Positions 36,501 through 44,428 of a stretch of 64,000 bases of DNA are shown here, one piece after another (position 1 is the first letter of the stretch; each line of letters opens with the position of its first letter). The stretch comes from JAIQFL01 sp035295745. GTDB lineage: Bacteria; Acidobacteriota; Terriglobia; Bryobacterales; Bryobacteraceae. The stretch is from NCBI GenBank assembly GCA_035295745.1, contig DATGIL010000100.1, forward strand, positions 33,761 through 97,760, read 5' to 3'. Both the position numbers and the translations under genes were made by a program. The notes under the pieces are model-generated. The model saw nothing but the letters and a program-made list of their open reading frames with translations. It made no database searches and was not told the DNA's origin.

Positions 36501-36659
36501 CAGGACAGGTGCCAATATCAAGAACAGCGGGACAACCCAGATCGAAAGCCGACCCAACTTGTTAACCGTTCGAAGAAATGGGCAAAAGCCGACGAACCGC
36601 TGTGGATTAAACACGCCGCGCCGCCCCATGCAACCGTCCAAACGCCACGATTCAACCAC
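30501..36659 (-). CDS. Giant secreted adhesin with four C-terminal F-type lectin modules
   Basis: About 2052 residues, last gene of a three-gene operon; GTG 36659 starts 4 bases after the cohesin stop, ATG 36629 is an alternative. A signal peptide (LFLILAPVLHAQ) leads into two Big-type Ig domains (TLSAGQQQQFTATV, LAEGQQQQFNATV). Then come paired repeat domains with SPSGLQFSVDGG and SGWTGSV, BACON-like modules (FTLSASSATVGPTAPSG), and a secretion-type middle with DUF11-like LDPGKSVTYVISVQP. The last 580 residues are four tandem discoidin/fucolectin modules with NRTDCC at the same place. It should be displayed outside the cell and bind glycans. Partners are the cohesin and dockerin proteins upstream. 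Confidence 0.88.
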   Translation of the reverse strand: MVESWRLDGCMGRRGVFNPQRFVGFCPFLRTVNKLGRLSIWVVPLFLILAPVLHAQIIVFVTPAGVTLSAGQQQQFTATVAGTSNTAVTWSLNPSTLGTISSSGLYTAPNSIPSRQQVEVIATSQADTTKFGDVVVTLLQSSVISVSVSPATAVLAEGQQQQFNATVTGSSNTAVTWSLNPSVGSISASGLFTAPASIPNSQSITVIATSQADTTKSGNATVTLSPPTLVSLACNPTGLRSGESTICTITLSGVAPTGGATVGISSNNSLLTVPTSVTVAAGSSIANFAATAGNISVAGSATITATFNNTTQSATIQLSAPITPAITIQTSPSGLQFSVDGGPQQTAPQTLSLSQGQHTIAVLTIQPGATGTQYLFTSWSDGGAASHTITVGTSAATYTATFKTQYRLTTSASPSAGGTVTPSSGGFYDANTVVQVNATPNSGYTFSGWTGSVASPSSTSTTVTMSAPQSVTGNFAPITSTPITIQTSPSGLLFTLDGGTPQAAPQIVSLSPGQHTIAVATTQTGGTGTQYLFTSWSDGLAASHTITVGSFAATYTATFKTQYQLTISASPVSGGTVTPASGAYYDAGTIVPVSATPNSGFIFSSWTGPVANAGVASTTVTMTSPQTVRANFTTAAPTCTFTLSASSATVGPTAPSGSVDVTTSPTCSFTASAAAGSFATVTNGPNYTGSSTVTYSIQPNSGGTRSTTLTIANQTFTINQLTGCVLGLSPTSASFPAALSGGSQTAAFSVGSTSSTCGFTATSSNTSFLTVASSNGSPTVFYTIFSNSSTAGRTATITVTGQGGAAGQTQVFTVIQGGATPCTFALAQSGQAFLAAGGTGTASVLAPAGCAWSTTNNSSFVSISGGGSGNGTVSYTVQSNPNTTSRVGSLTIAGLPYAVTQAGASPLSCSASVPSAPQVALEGRTEVLGDLILTCTGLTSPLTANIALTLNTDVTNAITSGFSDAIAQVNGVATTNGAVAGYSTLNFSGVSLTPNGGTATVRISNVRADASLLGSAATLQSMPVNATVAVNASVSVPVTNPSQTLAYAAQSLVFQQGTATASGSLITIPVQFQEASIGAFHADGTPTRLRLVLSNVPANVTVSAPLFNSDPVTRAQLISLNPDGSGGSPFSGSPGATIPLIPTSGAVTATWVVTSSDPNAFETDTFPLILQNATAQDVSQMQISASLAPVSTVSIASPVGSAPVPRFRDFSTPQKLVNLRSTSTVLTTPGSSSLIGHALAASRLNPNSAGGTGSFGNGTNNDDQDNPSMGTMAQTTVTGGKITDCEIQPPATGSCNMSSDGSSATAMLGQLDPGKSVTYVISVQPNPCQAATCAVQEDVSVSSTSPNADVKTSHSSSVFIVNGCTPGQPGSLTATGGSNQSAPVSTAFAAPLQVTLTDSCGSPVAGQTIAYQAPSGGASASLSSATAITNSNGVASVTATANGTAGAYTVTASSGGLSATFSLTNTSGGGTVTSGPSQSSTYPGSPLANVAMDGNTDGNYFDGSVTATNFEPNPWWQVNLGSSQAISSVVIWNRTDCCGSRLGDYWVFVSNTPFLSSDTPSTLANRAGTFASHQTMAPSPSATIPVGTTGQYVRVQLSGTDYLSLAEVQVNTGPGTPLSGASQSSTYPGSPSASVAMDGNTDGNYFDGSVTATNLESNPWWQEDLGVSRTIGSVVIWNRTDCCSSRLSDYWVFVSNTPFLPTDTPSTLANRPATFASHQTASPNPSTTITVGLTGQYVRVQLSSPNILSLAEVQVTTGGITNGNLAQGKAATQSSTLPGAPPASVAVDGNVDGNFFDGSVTATNPDPFPWWQVDLGASTTITSIVIWNRTDCCSERLNNYWIFVSDTPFLPTDTPATLQSRGGTFNSYQAASPNPSSVIPVIARGRYVRIQLGNGGYLSLAEVQVYGGTGSSGSRIATQSSTYPGSPPASAAIDGNTDGNFNDGSVTATNLENSPWWEVDLGTTSAINTLTIWNRTDCCGSRLGDYWVFVSNTPFADSDTPAALASRSGILASHQISAPSPSTVISVGIPGRYIRVQLTGTNYLSLAEVQVQ
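30504..32240 (-). repeat. Four tandem F-type lectin coding repeats
   Basis: Four direct repeats of about 430 bases each, roughly 31815-32240, 31385-31800, 30935-31370 and 30504-30930. Each encodes TQSSTYPG or a close variant, then VDGNTDGN, WW-x-VDLG, IWNRTDCCGSRL and SLAEVQV. They are similar enough to recombine and may vary in number between strains. Confidence 0.85.
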
Positions 36660-36662
36660 GCC

Positions 36663-37244
36663 TTATCGGGTATCAGGGGAGAGACCAAGAACTGATCGAC
36701 GCCATCGCCTTCTCGAAAGGCAGACAACACCAATGGCCCCTAACCAAAAAAGATCCCCGCTGGATGGCTCTGGTGCCGATTCCACGCTAACTGTCCCACC
36801 CTCAACATCAGTTGAAATGCCTGACAAGGTTGAATCTAATAAAATGTCACTCAGTATGTCAATCGAAGTAGTGCCGGCAGCAACCGCCTGAAAGCTAAAC
36901 TGCGCGAGAACCCCAGATCCTGAAGCGCCAGGTATTGGGCCCTCAAGAGTATCGCCGGTGCCAGTAACAGAACCGCCAGTGTTATCGATGCTGCCAGAAA
37001 AAAACAGTGTAGATCCCGCACTGGCGAGAAAATCCCCTTCGGTCTCCGATAGCGCCTGGAGTATGTTGGCATCAAACTTCAGATCGAATTGGTATGCATA
37101 CAGATCTGACACCGAATCGACGTTAACGTCGAGGGTGAATACGGCACCTGGTGACACCGAGGATGACTGAGGGGAGATATCAATTGTTCCACCCAGAATC
37201 CGACTCATACATAAACAGCTAATCGTGAGAATTCGAACAAGCAT
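36663..37244 (-). CDS. Cohesin-domain protein with PEP-CTERM tail
   Basis: About 193 residues from ATG 37244; the longer frame reads into the neighbouring gene and is rejected. A signal peptide (LVRILTISCLCMSRIL) leads to a cohesin domain: VSPGAVFTLDVNVDSVSDLYAYQFDLKF, an internal GDFLASAG, and SGVLAQFSFQAVAAGTTS. The C-terminus is a PEP-CTERM sorting signal: PEPSS, a hydrophobic stretch (LFWLGAIGVVCLS) and RRRWRR, normally processed by an exosortase. The protein would be anchored or released at the surface and offer a cohesin pocket for a dockerin. The dockerin gene ends 10 bases upstream. No exosortase lies in this window. Confidence 0.9.
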   Translation of the reverse strand: MLVRILTISCLCMSRILGGTIDISPQSSSVSPGAVFTLDVNVDSVSDLYAYQFDLKFDANILQALSETEGDFLASAGSTLFFSGSIDNTGGSVTGTGDTLEGPIPGASGSGVLAQFSFQAVAAGTTSIDILSDILLDSTLSGISTDVEGGTVSVESAPEPSSGDLFWLGAIGVVCLSRRRWRRSVLGLSPDTR

Positions 37245-37254
37245 ACGAGCCTTT

Positions 37255-39474
37255 CTACTTGCAAACCATTCCAGCGGGAAGCAGTCGCGATACGAACGCC
37301 AGATCCAAAATATTGACGACACCGTCGTTATTAACATCCGCCTGGCTGGAAAATGTTGGCTGTCCAGCCCTGGTGCCATACGCACTTTTGACGATGTTCA
37401 CGTCGGTGCAGTTCACAATTCCATCGTTATTCAGATCACCTGGCACTCCCTTTCGCTCAAGGACCGAGAATGTTGAAAACTTGCACACGGGTGAAAACGT
37501 CGCGGAGACAATGTCACCATTCGTATCCGTTTGCAGAGTGTAGCTCAGGGCCCCAGTTGAACCCGCAGGACCGCAGGCATAAACGGGGTGAGATGTCCCG
37601 TTATCAAAGCCGACTAACTGGAGCACTGGTGGAGGGACCGCAGGCGTTCCAGGTTCAAAAGGAATAGTGACCGACACCCCGGAAGACAACGTGGCGTTTT
37701 GTACGGAACAGTTGTTCTGACCGCTAGCAGTGCAGTTCGGATCGGTAAAGGTAACAGAAACGAAATCCGAGCTCGTGGCTTGGAAGCCGGTAAAATTTTG
37801 TGTTACATAGCAGCCGGTGCCGCCAGTGAGGCATTGCGGTCCGCTGGGCGGCTCCGGGGTCGTGCTTATCGAAACCACGGGACTGGAAACCGGAGAGCCA
37901 CCACTGCCAGATGTTAAGACGGGACATTGTGGCAAACCCGGTCCGCCGCACTGTGGCACTTTAATACTAGCGGCGCTGGCCGTATCATTGAATGCAACAT
38001 CGCCTGCACTATTGCCATGCAAATTGCCGTCATTGTTATTAGGCATGTAAAGCACGTAGACAAAGGCATTCCCCTGTAGGGCAGTAGTAGGGCCTGAGAA
38101 ATAACCGTAGTTTCCGACCCGATCGCACAACGAAACAAAGACGTTCCATTGTCCAATTTCGCTCAGAGCGGGGAACGTGAGAGTCGTTTGCCAAACATCT
38201 GGCTGGTCGAGGTAAGGACGATAAAAGTTTCCGGTTACAGTCTGGGTTGAGCTCTGTGCTGGAAATTGCGGAAACTGGTTTTGGCTCGTTATTTGTATAG
38301 AGGGGTTGCAACCGCTGTAGCCATCGAATCCCTGCGGGCTGGAACCACTCTTGGTTTGCAAGTAGACGCCCACCGGGAGACCTGGGGAGATCAGGTCTGT
38401 CTGTAGCTGGGTCGTGCCGGGTGGTTGTTGAAATTCAATTTGCATGAGTTGGGGAGGGGTCTCGTCAGCCATAGCGTCGACAACATTTCCAGAACTCGCA
38501 AAGCCACTTGCCTGGAGTTGAGCGGGGGAGTAGTACTGACAACGTTGGGCGTTGTCGCATAGGTTTACATTGATCAACCAGTTCCCTTGCGGGCTATATT
38601 GTGGTATTTCGATCTGTGCTTGGTAGGTCCCGCTTGTGCTGGTTCCCGACTTGAGGGTCCACGGCCCCACCTGGGAGCTAGACCACGCGTAGAAATAGTT
38701 CGATGGACTCACGAGTGATAAATACACGTAAGAATACGGACTAACTCCACAACTATCATCAGTGACGTCTAAGGTAGCCGTGAAGATTCCTGGGCCGGAA
38801 GCCACATTGATTGAATTCGGCGGAGCGGGGGATATCGAAATATTGTGAAGGACGGGCGGGTTGCTGCTGCACGCTGGTGCGGAAGTAACCGCTATCGTGT
38901 TCTGACTCAGACTTTGGATGAAGGAGGATTGGGAGTCATAGGATTGAAAATTTCCCACGTTATCATAAATGCGCGCGTAGCACGCATGCCATGTTCCGCT
39001 TGCGGAGTTCGTGGAGAAACTCGCGGTTCCGCGGAGTGTCTGGTTTTGGCCCTTGGTGAATATGGCTTGCGGGAACAAATATGCATCCACATATTGTGTG
39101 CTCTGAGTCGTCTGAGAGCAGTCCGTGCTTTGGAATGCGATGTAAGCATAACTGACGCCTGAAGCGACACCTGCCGGAATAGTTGGAATGCAGGCGTTGC
39201 CGGAAAGGGGGTCGAGGGCCGTCGCCTGAAGCGTAACATTCTGTGCCAGCGTCGCGACGTTCACCGAAGCGGTTGGGCTCGCTGGAGGAACGCACGCACC
39301 GTTGCCGGTTGGAAAGCATGCCGAACTTGGAATCAATTCGGGGGGCAACACGTCATATGCGGGTGGGGTGTTGCCTGGGCACAGAAGCGACTGCGCGACT
39401 GCCAAAGGACTAGAGAGCAAGAATAAGATGGGGAAGAGCAACGACATTACATTGACTTGCCGTGCGTTCAGCAT
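37255..39474 (-). CDS. Large secreted protein with C-terminal dockerin
   Basis: About 739 residues from ATG 39474 or 730 from ATG 39447; both give a signal peptide (LLFPILFLLSSPLAVAQ). The middle contains several beta-rich domains with recurring W-x-x-x-VxxCD motifs (NWLINVNLCDNAQRC, QWNVFVSLCDRVGNY), cysteine pairs and a proline-rich linker. The C-terminus is a classic type I dockerin: two EF-like loops, DLNNDGIVNCTDVN and DVNNDGVVNILDLA, ending LLPAGMVCK. Calcium-bound dockerins dock into cohesins. It is the first gene of the operon. Enzyme motifs are not visible, so it is probably structural or adhesive. This gene carries the promoter of the unit. Confidence 0.88.
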   Translation of the reverse strand: MLNARQVNVMSLLFPILFLLSSPLAVAQSLLCPGNTPPAYDVLPPELIPSSACFPTGNGACVPPASPTASVNVATLAQNVTLQATALDPLSGNACIPTIPAGVASGVSYAYIAFQSTDCSQTTQSTQYVDAYLFPQAIFTKGQNQTLRGTASFSTNSASGTWHACYARIYDNVGNFQSYDSQSSFIQSLSQNTIAVTSAPACSSNPPVLHNISISPAPPNSINVASGPGIFTATLDVTDDSCGVSPYSYVYLSLVSPSNYFYAWSSSQVGPWTLKSGTSTSGTYQAQIEIPQYSPQGNWLINVNLCDNAQRCQYYSPAQLQASGFASSGNVVDAMADETPPQLMQIEFQQPPGTTQLQTDLISPGLPVGVYLQTKSGSSPQGFDGYSGCNPSIQITSQNQFPQFPAQSSTQTVTGNFYRPYLDQPDVWQTTLTFPALSEIGQWNVFVSLCDRVGNYGYFSGPTTALQGNAFVYVLYMPNNNDGNLHGNSAGDVAFNDTASAASIKVPQCGGPGLPQCPVLTSGSGGSPVSSPVVSISTTPEPPSGPQCLTGGTGCYVTQNFTGFQATSSDFVSVTFTDPNCTASGQNNCSVQNATLSSGVSVTIPFEPGTPAVPPPVLQLVGFDNGTSHPVYACGPAGSTGALSYTLQTDTNGDIVSATFSPVCKFSTFSVLERKGVPGDLNNDGIVNCTDVNIVKSAYGTRAGQPTFSSQADVNNDGVVNILDLAFVSRLLPAGMVCK

Positions 39475-39523
39475 GATCGACGAGGACCTCCACCAATTCA
39501 GTACGGTAGCAACACTAACAGAG

Positions 39524-39540
39524 TTGACATCACATGTCAA
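39524..39540. promoter_or_regulatory. Palindrome and candidate promoter of the dockerin-cohesin operon
   Basis: TTGACAT-CAC-ATGTCAA is a perfect 7-base inverted repeat about 50 bases upstream of the dockerin gene ATG 39474. On the minus strand it also contains a -35-like TTGACA, with TAGTGT 17 bases further as a weak -10. A related CATGTCAAT occurs at 39602-39610. It could be an operator. Confidence 0.4.
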
Positions 39541-39981
39541 TCGGAAAGGAGTCTTTCGATGGCAGTACTGGGACTTTTTTGAAAAATCGGATACGGTATC
39601 TCATGTCAATATTTCCCCTGAGTGACCAAGACATAAGATTCAGTCTTAAGCGGATCCCGAAGATCCGGACAGTTTCGTGTGTCAGCGGCGTAACGGTGCA
39701 GAGCCGGCCGCAGTATATTGCCAGCATCAAATCGCATCCCCTTCGATCTCGAACATTGCGCACACTTCCGAACGGACTGCCGGAGTCTTCATCCAAAGGC
39801 GGAGATAGGTTTTGTTAGCCCCAGATAGTTGTGGACCTGCAAACAGGCATCGTCCGCCCGCGGCCCTTGTGCGCTGCACAGCCAGACGCCAGTGCATGCC
39901 TCAGTATGATCTCTCTTCATCACCGTTATACGAATGTGCTACCAGGCCCGTTCAAGTTGAGGTAAAACGGTTTGAATTTGT
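39541..39981. other. Intergenic region, no recognised gene
   Basis: About 440 bases between the dockerin operon and the decayed winged-helix copy. Open frames on both strands (94 and 88 codons) have no recognisable family. Apart from the CATGTCAAT motif no structure was seen. Confidence 0.45.
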
Positions 39982-40326
39982 ATGAACGATCCAATTTCAT
40001 TTAACCGGCAAACAGCGCGAAATCTCTTCGGTACCATTTCGGTTAAAGCTTGTCTTTCCGGAAACTCTAGCGTGATTGGTTCGCTAATACCCCGTCACAT
40101 CGAAGGAGTTTGGCACTTTGCTGATTTTGGTGGAAGCATGGCGGTACTCCTCGTCTCGGATTGGTGTGACGCCCCCGTCGATCCCCGCAATAGTCCCCCG
40201 GCATACCAGCTGATTACAGAGGAAGCTTGGAAAGGCGACGACGCCTGGGATTGCGTTCAAAGCATTCGGAATGTTGGATACATCCTAATCTGCTCAAGTA
40301 TCGGCTGCTTCCGGAAGCCGCCTTGA
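39982..40326 (+). pseudogene. Decayed copy of a winged-helix regulator N-terminus
   Basis: This 114-codon frame aligns with the N-terminal winged helix of the intact regulator at 40690. Corresponding stretches include VDPRN, GDDAWDCVQSIRNVGYILICSS against GQDYIQNIPNVGYILTCSA, and the ATG context TATGAA. At DNA level the same blocks line up over about 330 bases, but mid-domain sequence is scrambled by indels. The recognition helix is lost. It is a partial duplicate of the next gene that has decayed. A duplication of the gene's 5' end is inferred; the transposition mechanism is unknown. Confidence 0.75.
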
Positions 40327-40689
40327 ACTGTCCGCCAACCAGCAGGCCGGGAAGAACTCCGTTCCGCTCCGGTACCCACTTGTCCACGACGACTTGATAG
40401 ACATTACCCAAAAATGGGACCATGGATGTCCACCTGGACGCAATTCCGAGGAATAGAACGCAAATTCTAGAACTACCAGCCATACCACTCGACACGCGAA
40501 AGACCCGCGCAATATCGAAACTGCAGCCGGTTGCCAACTCTCTGCGACTGATAGAGATCGGCGTTCCGTTGAATGCTGCGGCATGACGGCTCCGTGGCAC
40601 GTGGGCGATTTAGTCTGTCTAACACCACGCGTACACGCTTACAATGGGAGAAGTTTAATCTGTTTCGTCAGCCGTCCGGGTGAAACCGT
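40327..40689. other. Intergenic region, no recognised gene
   Basis: About 360 bases between the decayed copy and the intact regulator. A minus-strand frame (40214-40600) overlaps the pseudogene and has no family resemblance. The promoter of the regulator should be in the last 60 bases; no clear boxes. Confidence 0.45.
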
Positions 40690-42885
40690 ATGAATTTACG
40701 TGAAGGCCCCGCCGATCTCATTCATAGTCCTGGAAACAAAGGTGATTTTAACTTTGGGCCTTTCCGGTTAAGTCCTTCCTCCCGGAAGCTCTGGCGGGAT
40801 GGCTCTCTGATTCCACTCACACCGAAAGAGTTCGACACTCTCTCGGTTTTGGTGGAGAACTCCGGTCAACCGGTGAGCGTTGAAAGACTACTGCAATTGG
40901 TTTGGGGTGATGTCGCGGTCGACCCCCGTAATGTGCCCCAGCAGACCAGCCGTTTACGAAAAAAGCTAGGAAAGGATGATGACGGTCAGGATTACATCCA
41001 AAACATTCCGAATGTTGGATACATACTGACCTGTAGCGCGGCGTCCACGCCGGTCGATGGCACGGCCCACGCCCCATCCGATCGCGTTCCGGAGAAATCT
41101 GGCAGTGCATCCCCGGATCCGGCTCTACTCCAGCAAAGGGGGATGGGTCCAACCCGCCGTCTACAGGCCGTCAGGATCGGTGTAGTTGTTCTCGCGTTGG
41201 GAGCTTTTGTCGCCGCCATTCTGGCGAAATGGATCACCACCGAACGTCCTCTCGAAGTGACCTCGACCACGCCTCTGACTGGAGATGGCATGCCGAAATC
41301 GGCCCCGATCTTCACGGATGGCGAGCACGTCTACTTCATAGAAATCCGCGGTGGGCGGTATGTTCTGTTCTCGGTGACAGCCACTGGGAGCGGCCTCCAC
41401 CGCCTGGAATTGCCTTTTCCCCAGGGAGTTCTCCTGGATATCGCGTCAGGAACTCGTTTTCTGGTGCGTGCGCCGAACAGCCGCGGCGAGGTATTCCTCT
41501 GGACTTGGACACCCGGCCAAGACCCAAAAGCCCTCGGCGCGACGCGCGCCGACGACGGCGCGTTTGGATCCGAATCCGAAGTTATTGAGCTGTTCCAGGG
41601 GACTGGGACTGGCACGACTGCCAGAATTCGTTGGACTAAATCGGGTAAAGAAATGCCGGTTCCCCTGGCGAACGGCTTACTAAACCATCCCCATTGGTCG
41701 AATGCGCGACATGTCGTGCGCTTCACGTCGCTCGACTACGAAAGGGAAGCCTCCGCCCTTTGGGAGGCCGCTCCCAGTGACGTTTCACCTCACCGTCTGG
41801 ATGCTTATCCGCCACGGAGTTCCTATGGCCGTTGGAGCCTCGATGGTCGGTTATTCGTATTTCTCGCACACGATCAGAGCAAGCCGGAGTGGCAAGGGCA
41901 GTCGGATATCTGGGCGGCGGACGAGCGTTTGTTCCCCTACCAGATCCAAAAACCGCCTCCGGTCAGGCTTACTCACGGGCCAACGAACTATCTGGCTGCG
42001 ATTCCGAGTATTGATGGAAAACGAATCTTCGCGTTGGGCAAGCAGGAGCACGGCGAACTGGTGCGCTTCGATCAGCGGGCGGGTGTTTTCCTGCCATTCG
42101 CCAGGCCCCTTTGGGCCATGCAGACCGACTATTCTCGAGATGGAAAGTGGATCGCATACGTCCGCTATCCGGAGCGAACTCTCTGGAAGATGAGACCGGA
42201 TGGAAGCGATCAGGTTCAACTGACCACTTCGCACATCGGCGTTCATGGACCGCACTGGTCTCCCGATGGCTCGCGGATCGCATTCATGGGAGAGCCCGCC
42301 TTAGGAAGGTACAGGCTCTACGTGGTGCCTGCCAGTGGTGGCGAGCCTAAAGAGCTGGCGCCCTTCGATACTGCGGATCAGGGCATCCCAACCTGGGCAC
42401 CGGACGGCCAGCGAATTGTGTTCGGCGAACTCCTGAATCGAAAACCGACAAGCGAGATGTCGGTCCAACTCCTGAACCTCGCTACCAACTCCCTGGAACG
42501 GCTGCCCGGCTCCAGGGGCGTCTGGACCCCCCGTTGGTCGCCGGACGGCCGGCAGATTCTGGGCATCTCTTCGGACCAACATCGACTGGTTTTGTTCAAC
42601 TGGACTACGCGAACTTGGCAGGATCTCACGACGTTCGTTTTCATTAGCGATCCTTCCTGGTCGGCTGATTCTACCCATATTTACTTCGTGGGCCGCAATC
42701 AAGACCTTAGCGACCGTGCCTACTATCGGACCTCCCTCCCGTCCAATAAATTGGAACGTATATTGGATCTTAGTTCCTTCGAGGCTGCGGAGGACGAATG
42801 GTTTGGTGTGACCCCTGACGGCACGCCTTTAGCCGTGAAGTCGAGTCAGGTAACCGAGATCTACGCCCTGGAATTGCGGCGTTGA
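40690..42885 (+). CDS. CadC-like winged-helix regulator with TolB-type beta-propeller
   Basis: A 731-residue relative of the protein at 3464-5635. Residues about 20-115 are the winged-helix DNA-binding domain (FNFGPFRLSPSSRKLWRDG, PKEFDTLSVLVENSGQ, NIPNVGYIL). After a linker, one membrane helix lies at about 162-180. The periplasmic part is a WD40/TolB-like propeller, with WSPDGSRIAFMGEP, WAPDGQRIVFGEL and WSPDGRQILG as blade strands. It probably reports an outside signal directly to promoter DNA. A decayed copy of its own N-terminal end lies immediately upstream. The ALDH gene downstream is convergent, ending 1 base away. Confidence 0.9.
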   Translation: MNLREGPADLIHSPGNKGDFNFGPFRLSPSSRKLWRDGSLIPLTPKEFDTLSVLVENSGQPVSVERLLQLVWGDVAVDPRNVPQQTSRLRKKLGKDDDGQDYIQNIPNVGYILTCSAASTPVDGTAHAPSDRVPEKSGSASPDPALLQQRGMGPTRRLQAVRIGVVVLALGAFVAAILAKWITTERPLEVTSTTPLTGDGMPKSAPIFTDGEHVYFIEIRGGRYVLFSVTATGSGLHRLELPFPQGVLLDIASGTRFLVRAPNSRGEVFLWTWTPGQDPKALGATRADDGAFGSESEVIELFQGTGTGTTARIRWTKSGKEMPVPLANGLLNHPHWSNARHVVRFTSLDYEREASALWEAAPSDVSPHRLDAYPPRSSYGRWSLDGRLFVFLAHDQSKPEWQGQSDIWAADERLFPYQIQKPPPVRLTHGPTNYLAAIPSIDGKRIFALGKQEHGELVRFDQRAGVFLPFARPLWAMQTDYSRDGKWIAYVRYPERTLWKMRPDGSDQVQLTTSHIGVHGPHWSPDGSRIAFMGEPALGRYRLYVVPASGGEPKELAPFDTADQGIPTWAPDGQRIVFGELLNRKPTSEMSVQLLNLATNSLERLPGSRGVWTPRWSPDGRQILGISSDQHRLVLFNWTTRTWQDLTTFVFISDPSWSADSTHIYFVGRNQDLSDRAYYRTSLPSNKLERILDLSSFEAAEDEWFGVTPDGTPLAVKSSQVTEIYALELRR

Positions 42886-42886
42886 C

Positions 42887-44416
42887 TTACACCTGAAATT
42901 GAATCCCTTGCGCCAGCGGCAACTGCGTCGACCAGTTGATCGTATTCGTCTGCCGGCGCATGTAGGCCTTCCAGGCATCGCTGCCTGACTCGCGGCCGCC
43001 GCCGGTATCCTTCTCGCCGCCGAACGCGCCGCCGATCTCCGCGCCGCTGGTGCCGATATTGATGTTGGCAATCCCGCAGTCGCTGCCGCGGTGACTCAGG
43101 AACGTCTCGGACGCGATCAGATTGGTGGTGAACATCGCCGACGACAGTCCCTGCGGCACATCATTGTGCCAGTGGATGGCCTCGTCCAGATGATCGAACT
43201 CGACCAGATAGAGGATCGGTGCGAAGATCTCCTCCTTGAGAATCGGCATTTCGGGACGCGCACGCACCAGCGTAGGCTGGACGAAGCATCCCATCATGCG
43301 TTCGCCGCCGATCAGAATCTCGCCGCCCTGCTCGCGAATTCGCTGGATGCCGTCCATCATGTCGTTGACCGCCCGGCGATTAATTAGCGGTCCCATGATC
43401 GTGGTCTCTTCCATCGGATCGCCGATTCGGACCTGTCGATACGCCTTCACCAGCGCGTCGATGATCTTCGGCGCAATGCCTCGCTGCAGGAAGAGGCGGC
43501 GCGTTGTGGTGCAGCGCTGGCCCGCAGTCCCGACCGATCCGAAAAGCACGGCGCGCAGCACCAGATCGGGATTGGCGTCGTCCATCACGATGATGCCGTT
43601 GTTACCGCCGAGTTCCAGGATCGATCGCCCCAGCCGCTCGGCCACGACAGCAGAAACGTGACGCCCCACTTCGGTCGAACCCGTGAAGCTGATGAGCGGA
43701 ATACGGCGGTCGTGGATGATCGTCTCGCCAATCGGACGGCTCGGCCCGATCACCAGGTTAAAGATGCCTTTCAGGTCGTGGCGGTCGAGCACGCGATTGC
43801 AGATCTTCTGCACCGCGATGGCGGTCAGCGGCGTTTCGGAGGACGGACGCCACAAGACGCAATCGCCGCACACGGCTGCGATCATGGCGTTCCATGCCCA
43901 GACGGCGACGGGAAAATTGAACGCGCTGATCACACCTACGATGCCCAACGGGTGCCACTGCTCGTACATCCGATGGCCGGGGCGTTCGCTGTGCATGCTG
44001 AGTCCGTACAACTGCCGCGAGAGGCCCACCGCGAAATCGGCGATGTCAATCATCTCCTGCACTTCGCCGAGTCCTTCGGGCAGAATCTTGCCCATCTCAA
44101 GGGTGACGAGTGCGCCCAGATCGGCCTTGTGGAGGCGCAGTTCATCGGCGATTTCGCGCACGATGTCGCCGCGTTTGGGAGCGGGAAGCATGCGCCAACT
44201 GACGAAGGCGTCGGCGGCGCGGGCCATCACTGATTCGTAGTCATCGAGACCGGCCATCTGCACTTTGGCGAGAACTTCACCTGTGGCGGGATTAAGCGAG
44301 TCGAGTTCGGCGCCGGAGGGAGTGCCGATCCAGTCGCCATAACAGGCGCCGGAGTTCAGCGGCTCGATGTGAAGGGATTCGAGGATCTCAGGAATGGCAT
44401 TGCTGACGGAAGGCAC
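42887..44416 (-). CDS. ALDH7-family aldehyde dehydrogenase
   Basis: A 509-residue NAD(P)-dependent dehydrogenase, closest in motifs to antiquitin/ALDH7A1 (alpha-aminoadipic semialdehyde dehydrogenase), which oxidises the semialdehyde in lysine catabolism. The general base Glu268 is in LELGGNNG and the catalytic Cys302 in GTAGQRCTTTRR. Family-typical segments include LEMGKILPEG, EVQEMIDIADFAVGLSRQ, ISFTGSTEVG, SDCGIANINIGTSGAEIGGA and the end NTINWSTQLPLAQGI. The cofactor-site K in WKPS is Arg here (WRPSSETP), a small deviation. It starts at GTG 44416. A palindromic repeat separates it from the VWFA genes. Confidence 0.93.
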   Translation of the reverse strand: MPSVSNAIPEILESLHIEPLNSGACYGDWIGTPSGAELDSLNPATGEVLAKVQMAGLDDYESVMARAADAFVSWRMLPAPKRGDIVREIADELRLHKADLGALVTLEMGKILPEGLGEVQEMIDIADFAVGLSRQLYGLSMHSERPGHRMYEQWHPLGIVGVISAFNFPVAVWAWNAMIAAVCGDCVLWRPSSETPLTAIAVQKICNRVLDRHDLKGIFNLVIGPSRPIGETIIHDRRIPLISFTGSTEVGRHVSAVVAERLGRSILELGGNNGIIVMDDANPDLVLRAVLFGSVGTAGQRCTTTRRLFLQRGIAPKIIDALVKAYRQVRIGDPMEETTIMGPLINRRAVNDMMDGIQRIREQGGEILIGGERMMGCFVQPTLVRARPEMPILKEEIFAPILYLVEFDHLDEAIHWHNDVPQGLSSAMFTTNLIASETFLSHRGSDCGIANINIGTSGAEIGGAFGGEKDTGGGRESGSDAWKAYMRRQTNTINWSTQLPLAQGIQFQV

Positions 44417-44428
44417 GCTTCCATTTTA

